Source: Marchantia polymorpha subsp. ruderalis
Lineage: Eukaryota; Streptophyta; Marchantiopsida; Marchantiales; Marchantiaceae
Direction of reading: 5' to 3'
DNA: 64,000 bases
Assembly (NCBI GenBank): GCA_037833965.1
Contig: AP031354.1
Coordinates: 16,222,001-16,286,000, forward strand
The translations under genes and the position numbers were made by a program. This document shows positions 12,905 to 24,634 of the stretch, in pieces (position 1 is the first letter of the stretch; every line of letters begins with the position of its first letter). A model generated the notes under the pieces. That model had not been told where the DNA came from, made no database searches, and saw only the letters and a program-made list of their open reading frames with translations.

Positions 12905-15150
12905 ATGTGGGGGATATGGCGAGGCGAGGGGAAGCCAAGGGACCGAGAGAATGTAAGCATGTGCAGTGGTGGTGGATCTGGATTCCGGTGCTGGAGGTGG
13001 CAGGAGGGGTAGAGCAGGAAGGAGGAGGAGGAGGGGGGCCAGGGGGCCTGATTCCCTGAGCCCCGCTTCAGCGGGAGGAAGTGACTGTAATAAATCCTCC
13101 GACGACTTGATGGGCTCTTCCCATCCTTTCCGTTAGTTCACTGTGTCTCCCCCCATCCTAAAAACTCTGATAACAAGACACGAAGGGATTTTGACATGGA
13201 CCATAATTCCAGTCAGGAGCTTGTTGTTTCCGCGTGTCAAGTCCAGTTCGTGCATTTTGGACATATGTGTGATGACAAGAGAATTTGGGCGATCTTTGGA
13301 GGCATACACCACTTCCGCTCTGCAATGGCAACAACTAAGACCCGCCAATTATAGTCTTTCTATATAGGGGATGGTCTGTGCGCAGGCGATCTCGCGGCCG
13401 ATCCAGGCTCCGGTGCCGATCGCCACCCCCCTTGCCCTTCGCTCCCCCACCGCTCTACCTCCTCGCCTCCGGTTGACAATGTAAGTTAAGCGAGCGAGCG
13501 CTTCTCCGCCTCTGTTCAGCAGATGATGATTATGCACCAATTCTCGAATTAGATGCCCCTCCCCTCCTTCGGTTATATATAAATGTAATGTATGCATATG
13601 CTACCCCCTCCCTATGTCCGTCTGCCTGTCGGTTGGCCCCGGAGATAATCCTCGACCTCTTTTGTATCGCACATAAAATCCTGAACGAGATGACGCTACA
13701 GTGCCTGCCTAATGCTCTCGCTTTGCTTTTTGTGGCTCAGAGCTCCGGAGCCAAGCAGGCAGGCAGCAGGCAGGCCGGCTCATGTTCATAAACATCTAGC
13801 GCGAGAGATATATATACAATCCCAAAAGAGTCAAGTACAGGATTGTTGTCGGAAATTTATATAAAGCTCGCTATCCCAATTCTTTACTATATCTTTAGTA
13901 ATTCATAGAATATCGATCCCACGGTGCCATTTTTTATAGGCCCCCTGCCCCCTGCACGGTTTTTTCGACTAGTCCACCAGAAAAAGCAGCTGCTGCTCTT
14001 TTCCTCGATGATAGGCTCGCATGTGAAAATAGAAGGCAGCCTCGCCCTGGAGAAATCGTAGACTCTAGTGGAAAATATAGTCTATTTTATTTTTTCTCTT
14101 CGCGGCTTTTATTAATATCCATTACTGCTTCGTTTCGTTTGTGTGTATTGTTCTCCATAATAGATTTTCAAAAACTTATTTATATATATTTTCTCTCAAG
14201 GTATCACAGTATCATTATCTATGAAGGGACGGAGATACGGATCCCAGCGCACAGCGGATACGAATCTCGGGTAGATCCTCCTCTCCTTCTCCAGATGGGT
14301 GATGCCATCGACTGCAACTCACGTCTCCCCAGGCTCTAGAAGATCGTCTATTACTGCGCTCGAGTGCGAGATTCCGCACATACACCAACAGCCCCAACCT
14401 TCTGAAGAAAAGTGAGCTGCAACCGGACCCAACCCCAGCTTCAGCCTAAGGCCTCCTCGTTGACCGGGACTTGAGAAAAGAGGGGAGCACACGAGAATCC
14501 GTCGCAGAAAATGAACTCTTACGATGCAGAAGGAGCAAGTTGAGCCTAGGCGAGCCGTCTCCGCCAGGTCTCTTCTGCTCGTGCGAGAACCTGTGTCCAA
14601 AGCCCATCTTCAAAGTTTGTAACATCCGACGCGGTGAACAGGAGCACGACGAAGATATTGTACCCTTGGGCCAGTTCCAGATTTGCCCCTTTTCCTTCTC
14701 GCTCAGAGCCATCTGAGCCACCTTATTGCCATCGGGCCAGAGGCTTGATCGCCCCACCAGACTCGAGTGCTCACTGAGGTCACGTCTGGATGACTTGCAT
14801 GCAGCATATCTTAATCTTCGGGGACTCTGGGGCTGAAGAATCCTCGATCAGAATCCTCCCCCATTTCGTTCATCCAATTTATTTATTTTATGTCAGGCAA
14901 CTCCAAACGCTTGCTCCGCTAAGTTTGAAGCAGCTGCTGCTGATTAGAGAAGGAACTTTCAGACAGAAAAAAAAAGGGAGTGAGCTCAAAAAGTGGATGC
15001 CCTGCTCTCATGGCGATCGAACACCACCAGAGTCGGTCCCTTTCCACACAAAGAGTCGAGTCAAACGAGCTGACACTGACCCCAGAATAATCGAAGGGGA
15101 GCCTGCTACTCCTGCCCGGCTACAGTGGGTCGACCCATGTATAGAGTGGA

Positions 15151-15174
15151 GCTTGGGCTTGGGCTTGGGCTTGG
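15151..15174 (+). repeat. Tandem hexamer (GCTTGG) x4
   Basis: Four perfect copies of GCTTGG are followed by a partial fifth copy (GCTT) that leads into AAGC. It is a simple tandem repeat. Confidence 0.9.
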
Positions 15175-17146
15175 GCTTAAGCTTTGTCCCGAAACTTTCG
15201 TGTACCGCCTCGTCGGAAGGAGAAGAGGGATGGGGAAGTGACCGGTAGAAGGGACAGTAGTCGGTCGAGAAGGAAGCGAGCGAGCCGAGTCACTGAGGCC
15301 ATTATGCAAAGGTCTGCATTCATCGACGTCACTAGAAGGGGGGATCAATTATCAAAGTTTGGTGGCTCTGGGCATAATTGATGTGCGTGGTCAAAAGGAA
15401 TGTTGGAGGACTGCGTAAAAGTTGATGGCTTATAATAGGCGCGAGGGGTGTAGGTATGTTGTGTATGTAGATCTCTCCCACAGTCCCACTCTCCCCACCC
15501 CTCCCTCTCTCCTCCCCCTCTCCGTCTTTGCCTCTTGTGCACACTGTGTACTCCGGATAAGCCCCTCCCCACGCAATGACACAGACGAGGAGAAAGAAAA
15601 GTCTCCGGTTTTCTACCCCATTGCAGTAAAATCCGTGGGCTGAGGGGCCTGGATGGATGGTTGACCCCGGCCACTGGCACTCCCTCGTCCGTCCTCTTCA
15701 ACCCCTGCACTTATGACTTGCTCATCTTGCAGCTGCTGCTGTTGATGAAATGGACGGGGAATGATTTAAATCGAAACATCACGTAGCCACAAGGCTTACA
15801 TCTTGCGTAGAAAGGTGTCCACCATGGTCCTCCCTCTTGCATGCCTGCTCGCGTCTACCACCACCGGGGCCTCGTAGCACATGTGTGCATAGGGGTGGGT
15901 GTGCGAGACTTGTCACCATCACATGCGTGGATCTCATGGAATTAGGCTCGCGAGGGGGCGGGGGGAGGAGGGAAGAGAGGTCTTTTGATTTGCAGTCTGA
16001 CTGGTTGATTGACTGACTGACTGACTTGATCGCGGAAAGTCATTTCGAATCCTCGGGGTCCTCCTCGGAGAGTTTGCTTTTGAGGTCAAAGAGGCGATTC
16101 TCACTCAAGTTGGCACATCCGCTTTGACATTGAGTCGGGTGCTCCTGTAATTCAGCTCGTCGGCTCTAGATAAGCTGGTTCACTGCCACGACAAGTGTTT
16201 GCTTTTCGCAAATGCCCATCCGCTGAATCAATGTGTGCATCTTGGATAAGATCGAGCAAATGTACTTCCCCTTCGCGTATTAAATCGAATTATCCTAATG
16301 GGGGCTAGCACGCACCTACAGCAAGCTTCAAGCCGCTTCGAATAATCCAAGTGGGCGTTCACCCCAGTAACTCGATGCGCAAGAATCCGGCAACTGTTTT
16401 CTGTGTTCGCCCACCACATTTGCTGTGGTCAAAGAGGCTGCCATCTCCCGATCGACGGGGACTCGTCCTTTATTTTAACTCCCCAAGTCAAACTTCCTCT
16501 GAGACAAGCACTTTCTGAGTCACGTCGAGCTCGAGGAGCTCTGGCGTTCGAGAGTCCTCCTCCTCCTCCTACGAATTCAATGCCGTGCCCATGGACACCC
16601 CGATCTCGAGAACGAGCCGCGCTGTAGCCAACGAGGAAGGAAGGGAATGAGCAGAGAATTCGCTTGTGAATCTGATCTGCTGCTGCTGCTGCGCGGAACG
16701 TTGAAGCTGAGGATATGTCGCCCGCTTTGCTCTCATTCGTCCATCCGTCCACAGGCCCATCGCCTGGGGCTTCCGTAAGGCGATCGAAGACCGTTGCTGT
16801 AGAAACCAGCGTGAGGACTGTAGTCGGCTGGCTATCCCAATCGATGCAGGATTTGGGGGGCCTCGGGAGGCGAAGGGACCAGCTTCGCGAGGGGGAGGGC
16901 GAGGGCCTGATGATTATTCCCCCAAAAGACCACGACTGTGTACGGTAGGCGAACAGAGTTTCTGATCTTAAAAGACGAGGTCCGAAGGACATATTCTCAA
17001 CCACTCCCGCAAACAGTCGCTCTCACTTACGGCAGGGCGAGGGGGATGGAGACGGTAGATTCGGCATTGACTGGCTCAGACTGTGGCTCGCCCGGGGCTC
17101 GGCACATCCTGTGGAGGACGACCTACGGGGTAGAGTGGGCAGAGCC

Positions 17147-17168
17147 GGGGCTGGGGCTGGGACTGGGG
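17147..17168 (+). repeat. G-run cluster
   Basis: Four runs of three or four G residues are separated by two- or three-base loops (CT, CT, ACT). It is a candidate G-quadruplex on the + strand, about 3.4 kb upstream of the MADS start codon. Confidence 0.6.
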
Positions 17169-17285
17169 CACGACCGGTGAGTCGGAACCGGGAACAGGGA
17201 GGAGGGCTTCGCCTGCGTGCCTGACAGATGACAGACGTGAGCCGTAAAGTCGAGGTCCGAGGGAATCTGGAATTTTCGCGCAGGT

Positions 17286-17309
17286 GGGGGTGGGGGTGGG
17301 GGTCGAGGG
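17286..17309 (+). repeat. G5-T-G5-T-G5 cluster
   Basis: Three runs of five G are separated by single T residues, then a GGG follows after TCGA. This is the strongest candidate G-quadruplex in the window by simple pattern. Confidence 0.65.
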
Positions 17310-17961
17310 TGCCCACTGCCGCGCTGTTGCTTGAGCACCACAACTGGTTCACTGTGGCGTCCGTTGCTTTTCGCAGCGGCGACAGACGACGACGACGACG
17401 ACGACGACGAGGCGAAGGAAGGGGCTCTCGGCGGGGCGAGCCCGAAGCGAAAAGCGCTTGTCTTTCTCGGCGGGTGGTATCCGTTCGCAGCGTCCGTCGT
17501 CTTCGCCCAGCCCCTCGAGGTTGTCGTATGCACCACGCTGCCACTCGGCCCTACGCCGCGCCTCCCGTCCCGACGGACGTCGCTACAGGCGGCCCAGTCC
17601 GTGCTCACGTCACGTCGCGAGCGAGGAGGAGGGGGGCCGAGAGTGGACGGACATCCGACGTAGAAGAGGTTGTAGAGGGCCAAGTACAGGAGAGCAGTGG
17701 AAGGTTAGGAAGGAGGGAGCGCGCGCGTTCCGCGTAATTTGGACATGTCTGCAGTGGACGTCGTGACGGGCAAGCGCGAGGCTCGCTGACAGGTGTGTGA
17801 CCCGTCGGTGAAAATTGCGGCTCAGGTGGAAAAGACCGGGGGTTCCACCCGCGCCCACTTGGCCTGACGGACACTAATGTCATCGCTCCCCATGCTTCCT
17901 ATCCCTGAAATTCCTCCAGTTTGGCGTAACTCCTCGCCGCTTTGGGCCTTGGCCCACTTCC

Positions 17962-18004
17962 TTATCCCCTCCCCCTCTCCCCCCTCCCCTCCCCCACCCC
18001 CCCT
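17962..18004 (+). repeat. Homopyrimidine tract
   Basis: About 40 bases of almost pure C with interspersed T and one A form a mirror-like polypyrimidine tract. Such tracts can adopt triplex or i-motif structures. Confidence 0.6.
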
Positions 18005-18190
18005 TCGCCAGCCAAGCCCAGCCCCGCCCCGTTTCCTCGTTGCTCGCCGTGAACTCCACGCGACGCTCCCAGCTTTTCGCAGGGCGCCCATCCCATCCCC
18101 CGCCCCATCGCCTCGCCCCACGCAGCCATGGATGCCAGGCGCTGCCATGGCATGCCGATGAGATGCGAGGGGATGTGATGCGATGGTGAT

Positions 18191-18219
18191 GGGGCCTGGG
18201 GCTGGGGATGGGGATGGGG
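18191..18219 (+). repeat. G-run cluster (five GGGG runs)
   Basis: Five runs of GGGG are separated by CCT, CT, AT and AT. It is a candidate G-quadruplex on the + strand. Confidence 0.6.
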
Positions 18220-18955
18220 TCGCGGCCCCCGCCGGCAGACAGTCAGGCAGGCAGGCGGACGAGAATGCCGGCACGAAGCCAAAACACGTAAACATAAATC
18301 GAAGGGGGAGCAGAGACGCGCATGCGCGGCGGAAGCATGTGTTCCCGTCTGTTGGGTGGGAGTTCCCAGACGGATGACAGGCAGGCTGTAGCGGTTCCAC
18401 CGGCGGTAGCCCGCGCTCGCGGCTCGGCGAGCCGGGCCGACGCGGAAGCGGTCCGTGCCGCGTGGCGGCGCCGAAGCGGCCAGCGAGGCCGGCCCCGAGG
18501 CGGGGGCTCGGAGGCGAAGGTCGTCGGGCCTGGAGGCGGACTCCGTCGGCCGGGGCCAGTCGAGAGGAGGGGCTGGAGGGCGGCGTGGGGAGGCGACGAC
18601 GTAAGCGGGTGACGTAATACGTGGCAAAATCGCGGTGCATGAGAGCACACCTCAGCAGCGGAGGCGATAATTCATAGAGCCAGGCGGGCGCGCGATTCGA
18701 AACTGGGCGATTTGCGACTTCCGGAGGATGGCCGATGGCGGCTCTCGCTCAGCGGGGACGGAAGTGGGAGGTGACGTGAACTCGCGACGATCCACAGGCT
18801 GGCGCGGCTGGCGACCGGTGGGCCAAAGATGGGGCTGGCTGGCTACGAGCGAGAATGAAAACGGAGCCGTTAGCTGCAATTTTACGGCGGGCCACTACAG
18901 AAGAGGACAATCGACTGATAAATGAGGGACCACGTGCGTCGGCTCTCGCCCCGGC

Positions 18956-20571
18956 CCGCCTTTACTCTCCCCCTTTCACCCATGCGTGCGGCTGTATATT
19001 CCTCCACCCTCCCCTGCCCGGCCTCCCCCCTCGCCTCTCGCGTTCTCTCTCGCCCCCCTCGTCCGCTGCCCCTTCCTCCATCTCCGAACAACACCAACGC
19101 AGCGGCAAGCCCCTGCAAGACCAGCTCGCCGCTGCAAGCGCAAGCGGGCGAGGCAGGCCAGACCCGGACGGACTTACTGACTGGCTGACCGGACTCGGCA
19201 GGGGCTGGGGCTGCGCGACGGACTGACGGGGCTGGCCCCGCCTGACGGCCTGCCTGCTTGCCTGCCTGCCAGATCTGACCTTCCTTCCTTCGTTCCCTGA
19301 CCCGACCCGACCTGACCACCTGCTTTGCTTTCGCTTACCCCGTCCCGCCCCCTTCGCCTGCCCAATGCCGGTCGATGCTCCCCACACTCTCGCTCCCACT
19401 CCACCTACTTCTCCCCTTTCTTCTGCCTTTTTCTCTCACTCGGCTGCTGCGGGCTCCAACTGTGTATACGTGTTCTTACCCCCCCAACCTTCAAGTCTGC
19501 TCGCTTTGCTGCGACTGTGCCATTTACTACTACTTCCTTCCTGCCTTCCTTCCTTCCCTCCCTGCCCCCCTTCTCTTCATCCTTCATCAACCCTAGGCAA
19601 GGTCCACTATCCTCTCTCTCTCTCTTGCAACTCACCCACTGCAGCAACTCCCTCTCTCTCTCTCTCTACCTCTCTCCCCTCCTCTCCTTTCCCTCCCTAT
19701 CCTTTCACAAACAAAAAAAAGGCTTGGGCTCTCATTCGTTCTCTTTCTCTCTAGGCTCGTCTGCGCGCTGCTGCTGCCGGTGCTCTAGCGAGTCTGTTCC
19801 TGGCTGTCTCCTGGGCTGCACTCGGATCCATCCTCCCTACCTGCCTCCCTTCCTTACTTGTGTGCTCACACTCCACACTCGTATGCCCTACGCTCGACCT
19901 CGACTGTCGTATATCAGCCTGTTGCAAAGCTTCCGGTACCTCGACCTCGACTTCGGCCTCGGCTTCTGTCAGTCGCTCCTTAGAAGTGCTACTTAGTGGC
20001 AGTAGGTCTGTTCTCGTAGTGAGTGAGTGAGCGAGTGCGTCGACGAGGAGTCCCGCGCGCACGGCAATTGGAATCTATAGGAATTTGGAGCTGCTGCACA
20101 GATGGGAATTCGCAGAGCGTGAATACTGGGACATGGACAACGTATCCGGCTTTCTCACCCTCGTGGTCGAATGCAGCTCCCTCTAGACAGATAGCCCGCA
20201 AGCCCCCTCGAGAGCCCCCGGCGCGCACGAGCAGGATGACGGTTTGAGAGACCCGGTCGCAGTGTTAGTCCCCCGCGAGAACGTCCCAAGCCCTGCGCTG
20301 CAGACCGTTGCGTCGGCTAGCCCCGGCAGCCATCGGAGCTCCAGCGGTTCGAGGAGAGGAGCTTGTTGAACAGTGGCCGGAACCCTACCCCGCCTGCCTT
20401 GCATCGGCCTTCCATCGGTCACTGCCCTCGCTGCTGCTGCACAAGGACCGAGTCTTCCGAGGGCGATCTTTGGAAGCTGCCGCTCCCCTCGAAGCCGAGC
20501 GGCGGATTTTAGGCGCAGGAAGGAAAGGTTTTTCTCAGGTTTCCGGGCCTTGTTTCTGATCGTCAGGCAAG
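18956..20571 (+). promoter_or_regulatory. Presumed promoter and CT-rich 5' leader of the MADS gene
   Basis: A TGTATATT element at 18,993-19,000 is TATA-like. It is followed by a long C/T-rich region with (TC)n blocks at about 19,610-19,670 and 19,730-19,755. CT-rich tracts of this kind are common near transcription starts and in leaders of plant genes. The start codon at 20,572 is in a good context (CAAGATGG). Whether the leader contains an intron cannot be decided. CAG trinucleotides shortly before the ATG (for example ending 20,566) are possible acceptors. Confidence 0.4.
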
Positions 20572-23500
20572 ATGGGGAGGGTCAAGCTGGAAATTAAGAA
20601 GATCGAGAATCCCACGAACCGGCAGGTCACATACTCGAAGCGCAGGAATGGGCTGATCAAGAAAGCGTACGAGCTCTCCGTGCTATGCGACATAGACATT
20701 GCGGTTATCATGTTCTCGCCTTCCGGCAAGCTTACGCAGTTTTGCAAGAATGACAGGTGCACCATCTTCGTCATCTGCCATCTTCTCCTAGACCGCTCAT
20801 TTGACTCCGGAGATTGCCCTCCGAACTCCTTCCGATCTTTGTATGGAAGTCTTTTGCTGTTGAATGAGATGCGATTGTACCGGGGGACCTGGATAGAGTC
20901 AATTTCACGCTAGTGCATAGGCTGGATCAACTCCCTCGCCCGCAAAGCTCCGGCATGAATTGTGGATATTATGGGGCACAGCTTCAGACGGAGCATTGCA
21001 TATTGGCACAAGGCATGGAGGGTCCGGCAATGCTTTCGTGGTCTTTAGCTCGCGTGTTGGCGACGAGGAAACAGGCTTTTGTTATCACAGTACACCGGAA
21101 GATCAGAATTTGCGCCTGACACGTTCTTCCTCTTTGATTGCAGAATCGAAGATGTTATTACTCGGTTTGCGAACACTCCTCTCCACGAGAGAACGAAAAG
21201 GTGCACTGCCCACCGTCTTGAGATTCTGACAATTGCTTCAGATTTTCCACCGCGTGTGCCGCGTGATTTTCATGCCACAAATTTGACATCAGCGACATGT
21301 GTTTATTGGGTACTAACTTCTGCTTGTTGCTTTGCATGCGATCCGTGCACCTCCTTCTCACCATATCCGGTCCAACAGAAAATTTGAGAATCTGGAGGTA
21401 AGATTATCCTCAAGAAAGCATTTTTACGTCCACCGGATCGCTAAGCCGTCATGAAGTATCCATAGTTGCCAAGTCCATGAATTGATTGGCGTTGGCGAGA
21501 TGACTCTCACCGCATGTGACGCTCATTCTGTGTCTGTGGGTGTCGTTGCGACTGCAGTATCTCAACAAAGCGATACGAAAGCTCAACAGCGAGCGAGAGA
21601 TGGAAGGCCAGCAACCAAGGTATCAGCACGAACTCGTCTTGCTTCTTATATTTGGGACGCAATAAATCTGTAATCGTGGATTAGTCGCCCCGCGAACCGG
21701 GACTCGAAGGTGGATTTTCTTCCCGAGGTCAGGACATTGCTCACCCGTTGTCGTGTGGCGTTTGCGTGACAGGGGGATGGGGTATGGCGAACACAACTCG
21801 CTCGAGGTTGAGGTGAGCACTCTCGGTGCATATTCCGAAATATTCCTTTACGTAATATCGCTTGTCGACTGTAGAGGCCTGCCGACCGTCGCCGGCTCAC
21901 AGCCATGAGAACAGTCCTTTGCGCGCCTTCTTGGCATTCATGATTTTGCACCAAAAGCAGTGCCATGTCTCGGAGCATGGGGCCTCGAACTGCCTTTGTT
22001 TTAACGATGCAATGTCCGTGCTACAGGAGCTCCAAGCCACTCTCAAGAAAGTTCTCATGGAGAAGCAGTTTTTCGAGCAGAAGGCCAGGTGCGTCCCGTC
22101 TCTCGCTGCGCTGGATAATTCCATTCCGCTAAAATCTAGGAGTCAACGCTTCTCGGAGCCTAGACTTTTTTCCGAGTCCGAGTGACCGAACCGCCTGTCA
22201 TTATGTGGGCCGTGCGCCGTGCACTATGGTTTGAGGCGCTGCTGCAGTTGCCGTGCATCAGGCCGGTTCACGAGATCCCAGAGGTTCTAACTCCGTCTTT
22301 GCCGTGGCGCGCAGATTGTTCCAAGGCGAAGAATCCATCAACAGTCTGACCTCTATGAACCAGCTGGTGGCAATCGAGCGAGAATTAGAGCAAGCGTTGG
22401 TGAAGGTCAGAGAGCGAAAGGGTCAGCTGGGTCAAGAGGAGTCTCAGCTGGCACTTATGCGCCAGGTACTTGTCGTGCCCTCTGTCTGGGTCGACATTTT
22501 GCCTCACCATCTTTCGAATTCCAATGTTTTATGTGTCCAGTAGTCAACGAGTAGTAGGGGCTTCCAAACGATCCCATTGCGCTCCTATTTTCCAGACGAT
22601 CTTTCGCTTGCTGAACTATGCTTCTAGCGGTACCGATTATGCAGCGGCATAAGGAATTAATCCTTGTCCTCGAGTTTGCCTGGATCCGCATCCGTCCCTC
22701 ATTGTGGCGCCGGAATTTCTGTGGTGCAGCAAAACTTGCTACAGCATGGCACGTTTGTACAACAAATGATGGAGATGCCTGCCCGAGGAGGAACGTCCAA
22801 TCTGAGCGATGGTCAAAGTACGGCTACCAATATCGGCGGCGGACAAGGATCTCAATTTCACTCGTGGATGGATCACCGGGTCAATCAGGATGGATACATG
22901 GATTCTGCGCCAACGTCAATGTCGATGATGAGTGCTTCTCAGATGAGGTATTACTCTATCGAGGTGCCTTATCAAACAACACTCGAGAAGGAAGAATGAA
23001 GATTTGCAAACCCCTTGGAACGAAGGTGTGCTACGCATTGAATGAATGTTAGGTAGTTGTCATGTTCTAGTGAATTGTGCTGGGTGCTTGCCTCGAGGAT
23101 CATGCCGGTTTGTCCGATTGATAACCAATTTCATCTTGGAATTTTTGTGGGGTTCGGGTTGTAGGGAAACGGGAGGCAACTCGGAGTCAACTGCGTCTTT
23201 CTACCAAGGGGCATCGCAGGCCCAGCAGATGCCGCTGGGCGGCCACGGCAATCACGGCAACCAATTAGAGCTGCGGGGTGGTGACGGGGAATCAAACACG
23301 AACTTTTTTCATGGAGCGAAAACTGAAGCCGGAGTCCAGTTTTTCCCTGGCGGCTCGCAGGCCCAATTAGTCCCTCTCTCAGGCCACGGCAGTCAGCTGG
23401 AATTAAGAGGTGGTGATTCAGAAGCGAATTCGGGATTTTATGGAGGGCTGCAGCAGCAACAACAGCAACAGCTTCCAGCTGTGTCCCACTCGAGTCAAGT

Positions 23501-23651
23501 CGAATTACGGCAACAACCCATCACTTCGTCCGGAATCACTGGGTTTCGCCCGTCCATGATGAACCAAGGGCTTAGGGTAGGGCCGCAAGGTTTGAGTCTG
23601 GAAAATTTTGACGATCAGAATTACGAGGCACCCAATTACTACAATCCGTGA
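20572..23651 (+). CDS. MIKC*-type MADS-box transcription factor, 9 exons
   Basis: Predicted nuclear, dimeric DNA-binding protein of the MIKC* class (AGL66/AGL104 type in Arabidopsis; gametophyte-linked in many land plants). Exons: 20572-20756, 21144-21200, 21379-21397, 21558-21619, 21773-21812, 22027-22088, 22315-22465, 22730-22947, 23165-23651. All introns are GT-AG. The joined length is 1,281 nt, 426 aa, no internal stop. The MADS domain (1-60) starts [20 protein letters not shown] and ends [14 protein letters not shown]. The I region carries [20 protein letters not shown] (62-81), diagnostic of MIKC*. The K region (about 88-192) is heptad-rich, ending in [20 protein letters not shown]. The C-terminal part is Gln-rich with three related modules. 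The exon 8 acceptor at 22,728-22,729 was chosen because it keeps phase; a TAA blocks that frame further upstream. It is orthologous in type to liverwort and moss MIKC* genes. A species-specific symbol cannot be assigned from sequence alone. Confidence 0.93.
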
Positions 23652-24040
23652 TCATCATAGGCGTGTGTACACTCAGTTTCCTATTCTTTCCCGTCCTAGA
23701 TGTAGGAGGTTGGTTTGCTCCCAATACGGGAGTTTTAGTTGTCCATGTTTAGGATACTTAGGATTTTGTAAAATCTGTTGAGCAAAATAGGTAGAACTGC
23801 TCGGATCGTCCACCAGGCAAGGAGAGGCGAATTGAATCCGAAGAGTAGAGGAGCGAGGGAAGGGAATTACGATTCAGTCCAAGCACCCGCGTTGTCATAC
23901 TCCAACAATTGGGGTTTTTCAGTGGCTTACAGAAATCAAAAGATTTTCTGTTTCGATCGTTGTGAACTGTCGGGTTTGATTGTGTTTTGTTTGCTTTAAG
24001 AGAAAATAGAAATGAAAAAAAAAAAAAAAAAAGGTGTAAA
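23652..24040 (+). other. Presumed 3' UTR of the MADS gene with A18 tract
   Basis: T-rich sequence follows the stop codon and has the look of a plant 3' UTR. A perfect run of 18 A lies at 24,015-24,032. A genomic A-run can be a simple repeat, and the true cleavage site is unknown. Confidence 0.4.
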
Positions 24041-24539
24041 AAGGTTTCAATAGCGTGTAGTTCCAGTGTGTTTTGGAATTCGTGGCTTGTGCTCATGGAG
24101 ATTGATGTATGAGTTGCAATCTAGGAGTTCAAGATTTCTCGTTGCTAGATGAAACCTGCAATCTTTTTAGAGTATGTACTTTGTGTTGCTGTTCTTAGGT
24201 GGCCAGAATAATGTATGTAATGGGAGTCTTCCGTCGTACAGGAAAATTGAAGCTAGACTGTGCCTTGTCCGATGGAAATCGTCGTTTCGGCCTCTTCCTC
24301 GATAGAAATCTCTCGCAGTCACTCGGTTTTGGAGATTTCGTCCGCACAAGGCTTCAGCTTCTCCGTCAATCGAACAATTATATCTCGCGAGTTCAAAATT
24401 ATCTGAAAGCTTTCAGATTTTGCTCAGACCGACGCCGCGCATTCCGTGGTCACTCTCAGTGGTCGTTAGCTGCGCGACTCGTTTTCGTTCACAGCCATGG
24501 CGTAGTCTTTCTGCCCAAGCCTGAGATGGTCACTCACTC

Positions 24540-24634
24540 GCACAACTATCGATGCGTCGTAGCCGTTCTATGACTACCATGAAATGATAGTTGTGCATCT
24601 CTCTCGCAACTCTCGCGATGCGGTCGAGAGATGC
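24540..24634. repeat. Two abutting stem-loops
   Basis: An 11-bp perfect inverted repeat (GCACAACTATC at 24,540-24,550 with GATAGTTGTGC at 24,586-24,596) abuts a second one (GCATCTCTC at 24,595-24,603 with GAGAGATGC at 24,626-24,634). The two share two bases, so they could be alternative or stacked structures. They lie about 0.5 kb past the presumed MADS 3' end. Confidence 0.6.

Larger units (their letters stand above)
10751..18955. other. GC-rich, gene-free domain upstream of the MADS gene
   Basis: Visibly GC- and CpG-rich sequence in which long open frames occur on both strands and in several frames at once. This is expected from stop-codon depletion in GC-rich DNA. None shows a recognisable domain; the products are low-complexity Pro/Arg/Ser-rich. 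The domain holds G-run clusters, C-tracts and short tandem repeats, which are listed separately. It probably contains distal regulatory DNA of the MADS gene, but this is inference. Confidence 0.5.

Noticed and set aside
16429-17004. 191-codon open frame on the - strand
   Set aside because: No recognisable domain, no splice or promoter support, and overlapping open frames on the other strand.
17822-18640. 272-codon open frame on the - strand in GC-rich DNA
   Set aside because: Other frames on both strands are also open here; the product is low-complexity Pro/Arg/Ser-rich with no domain. It is stop-codon depletion in GC-rich sequence.
20757-20913. Read-through of MADS exon 1 to a stop at 20,911-20,913
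   Set aside because: The continuation lacks MIKC* similarity. The donor at 20,757 and acceptor at 21,143 restore the conserved [10 protein letters not shown] segment exactly.
22618-23052. Alternative continuation of the MADS gene using an acceptor at 22,643-22,644
   Set aside because: It would encode [13 protein letters not shown].. and abandon the Gln-rich C-terminal frame. The acceptor at 22,728-22,729 keeps phase and gives a full-length open product.
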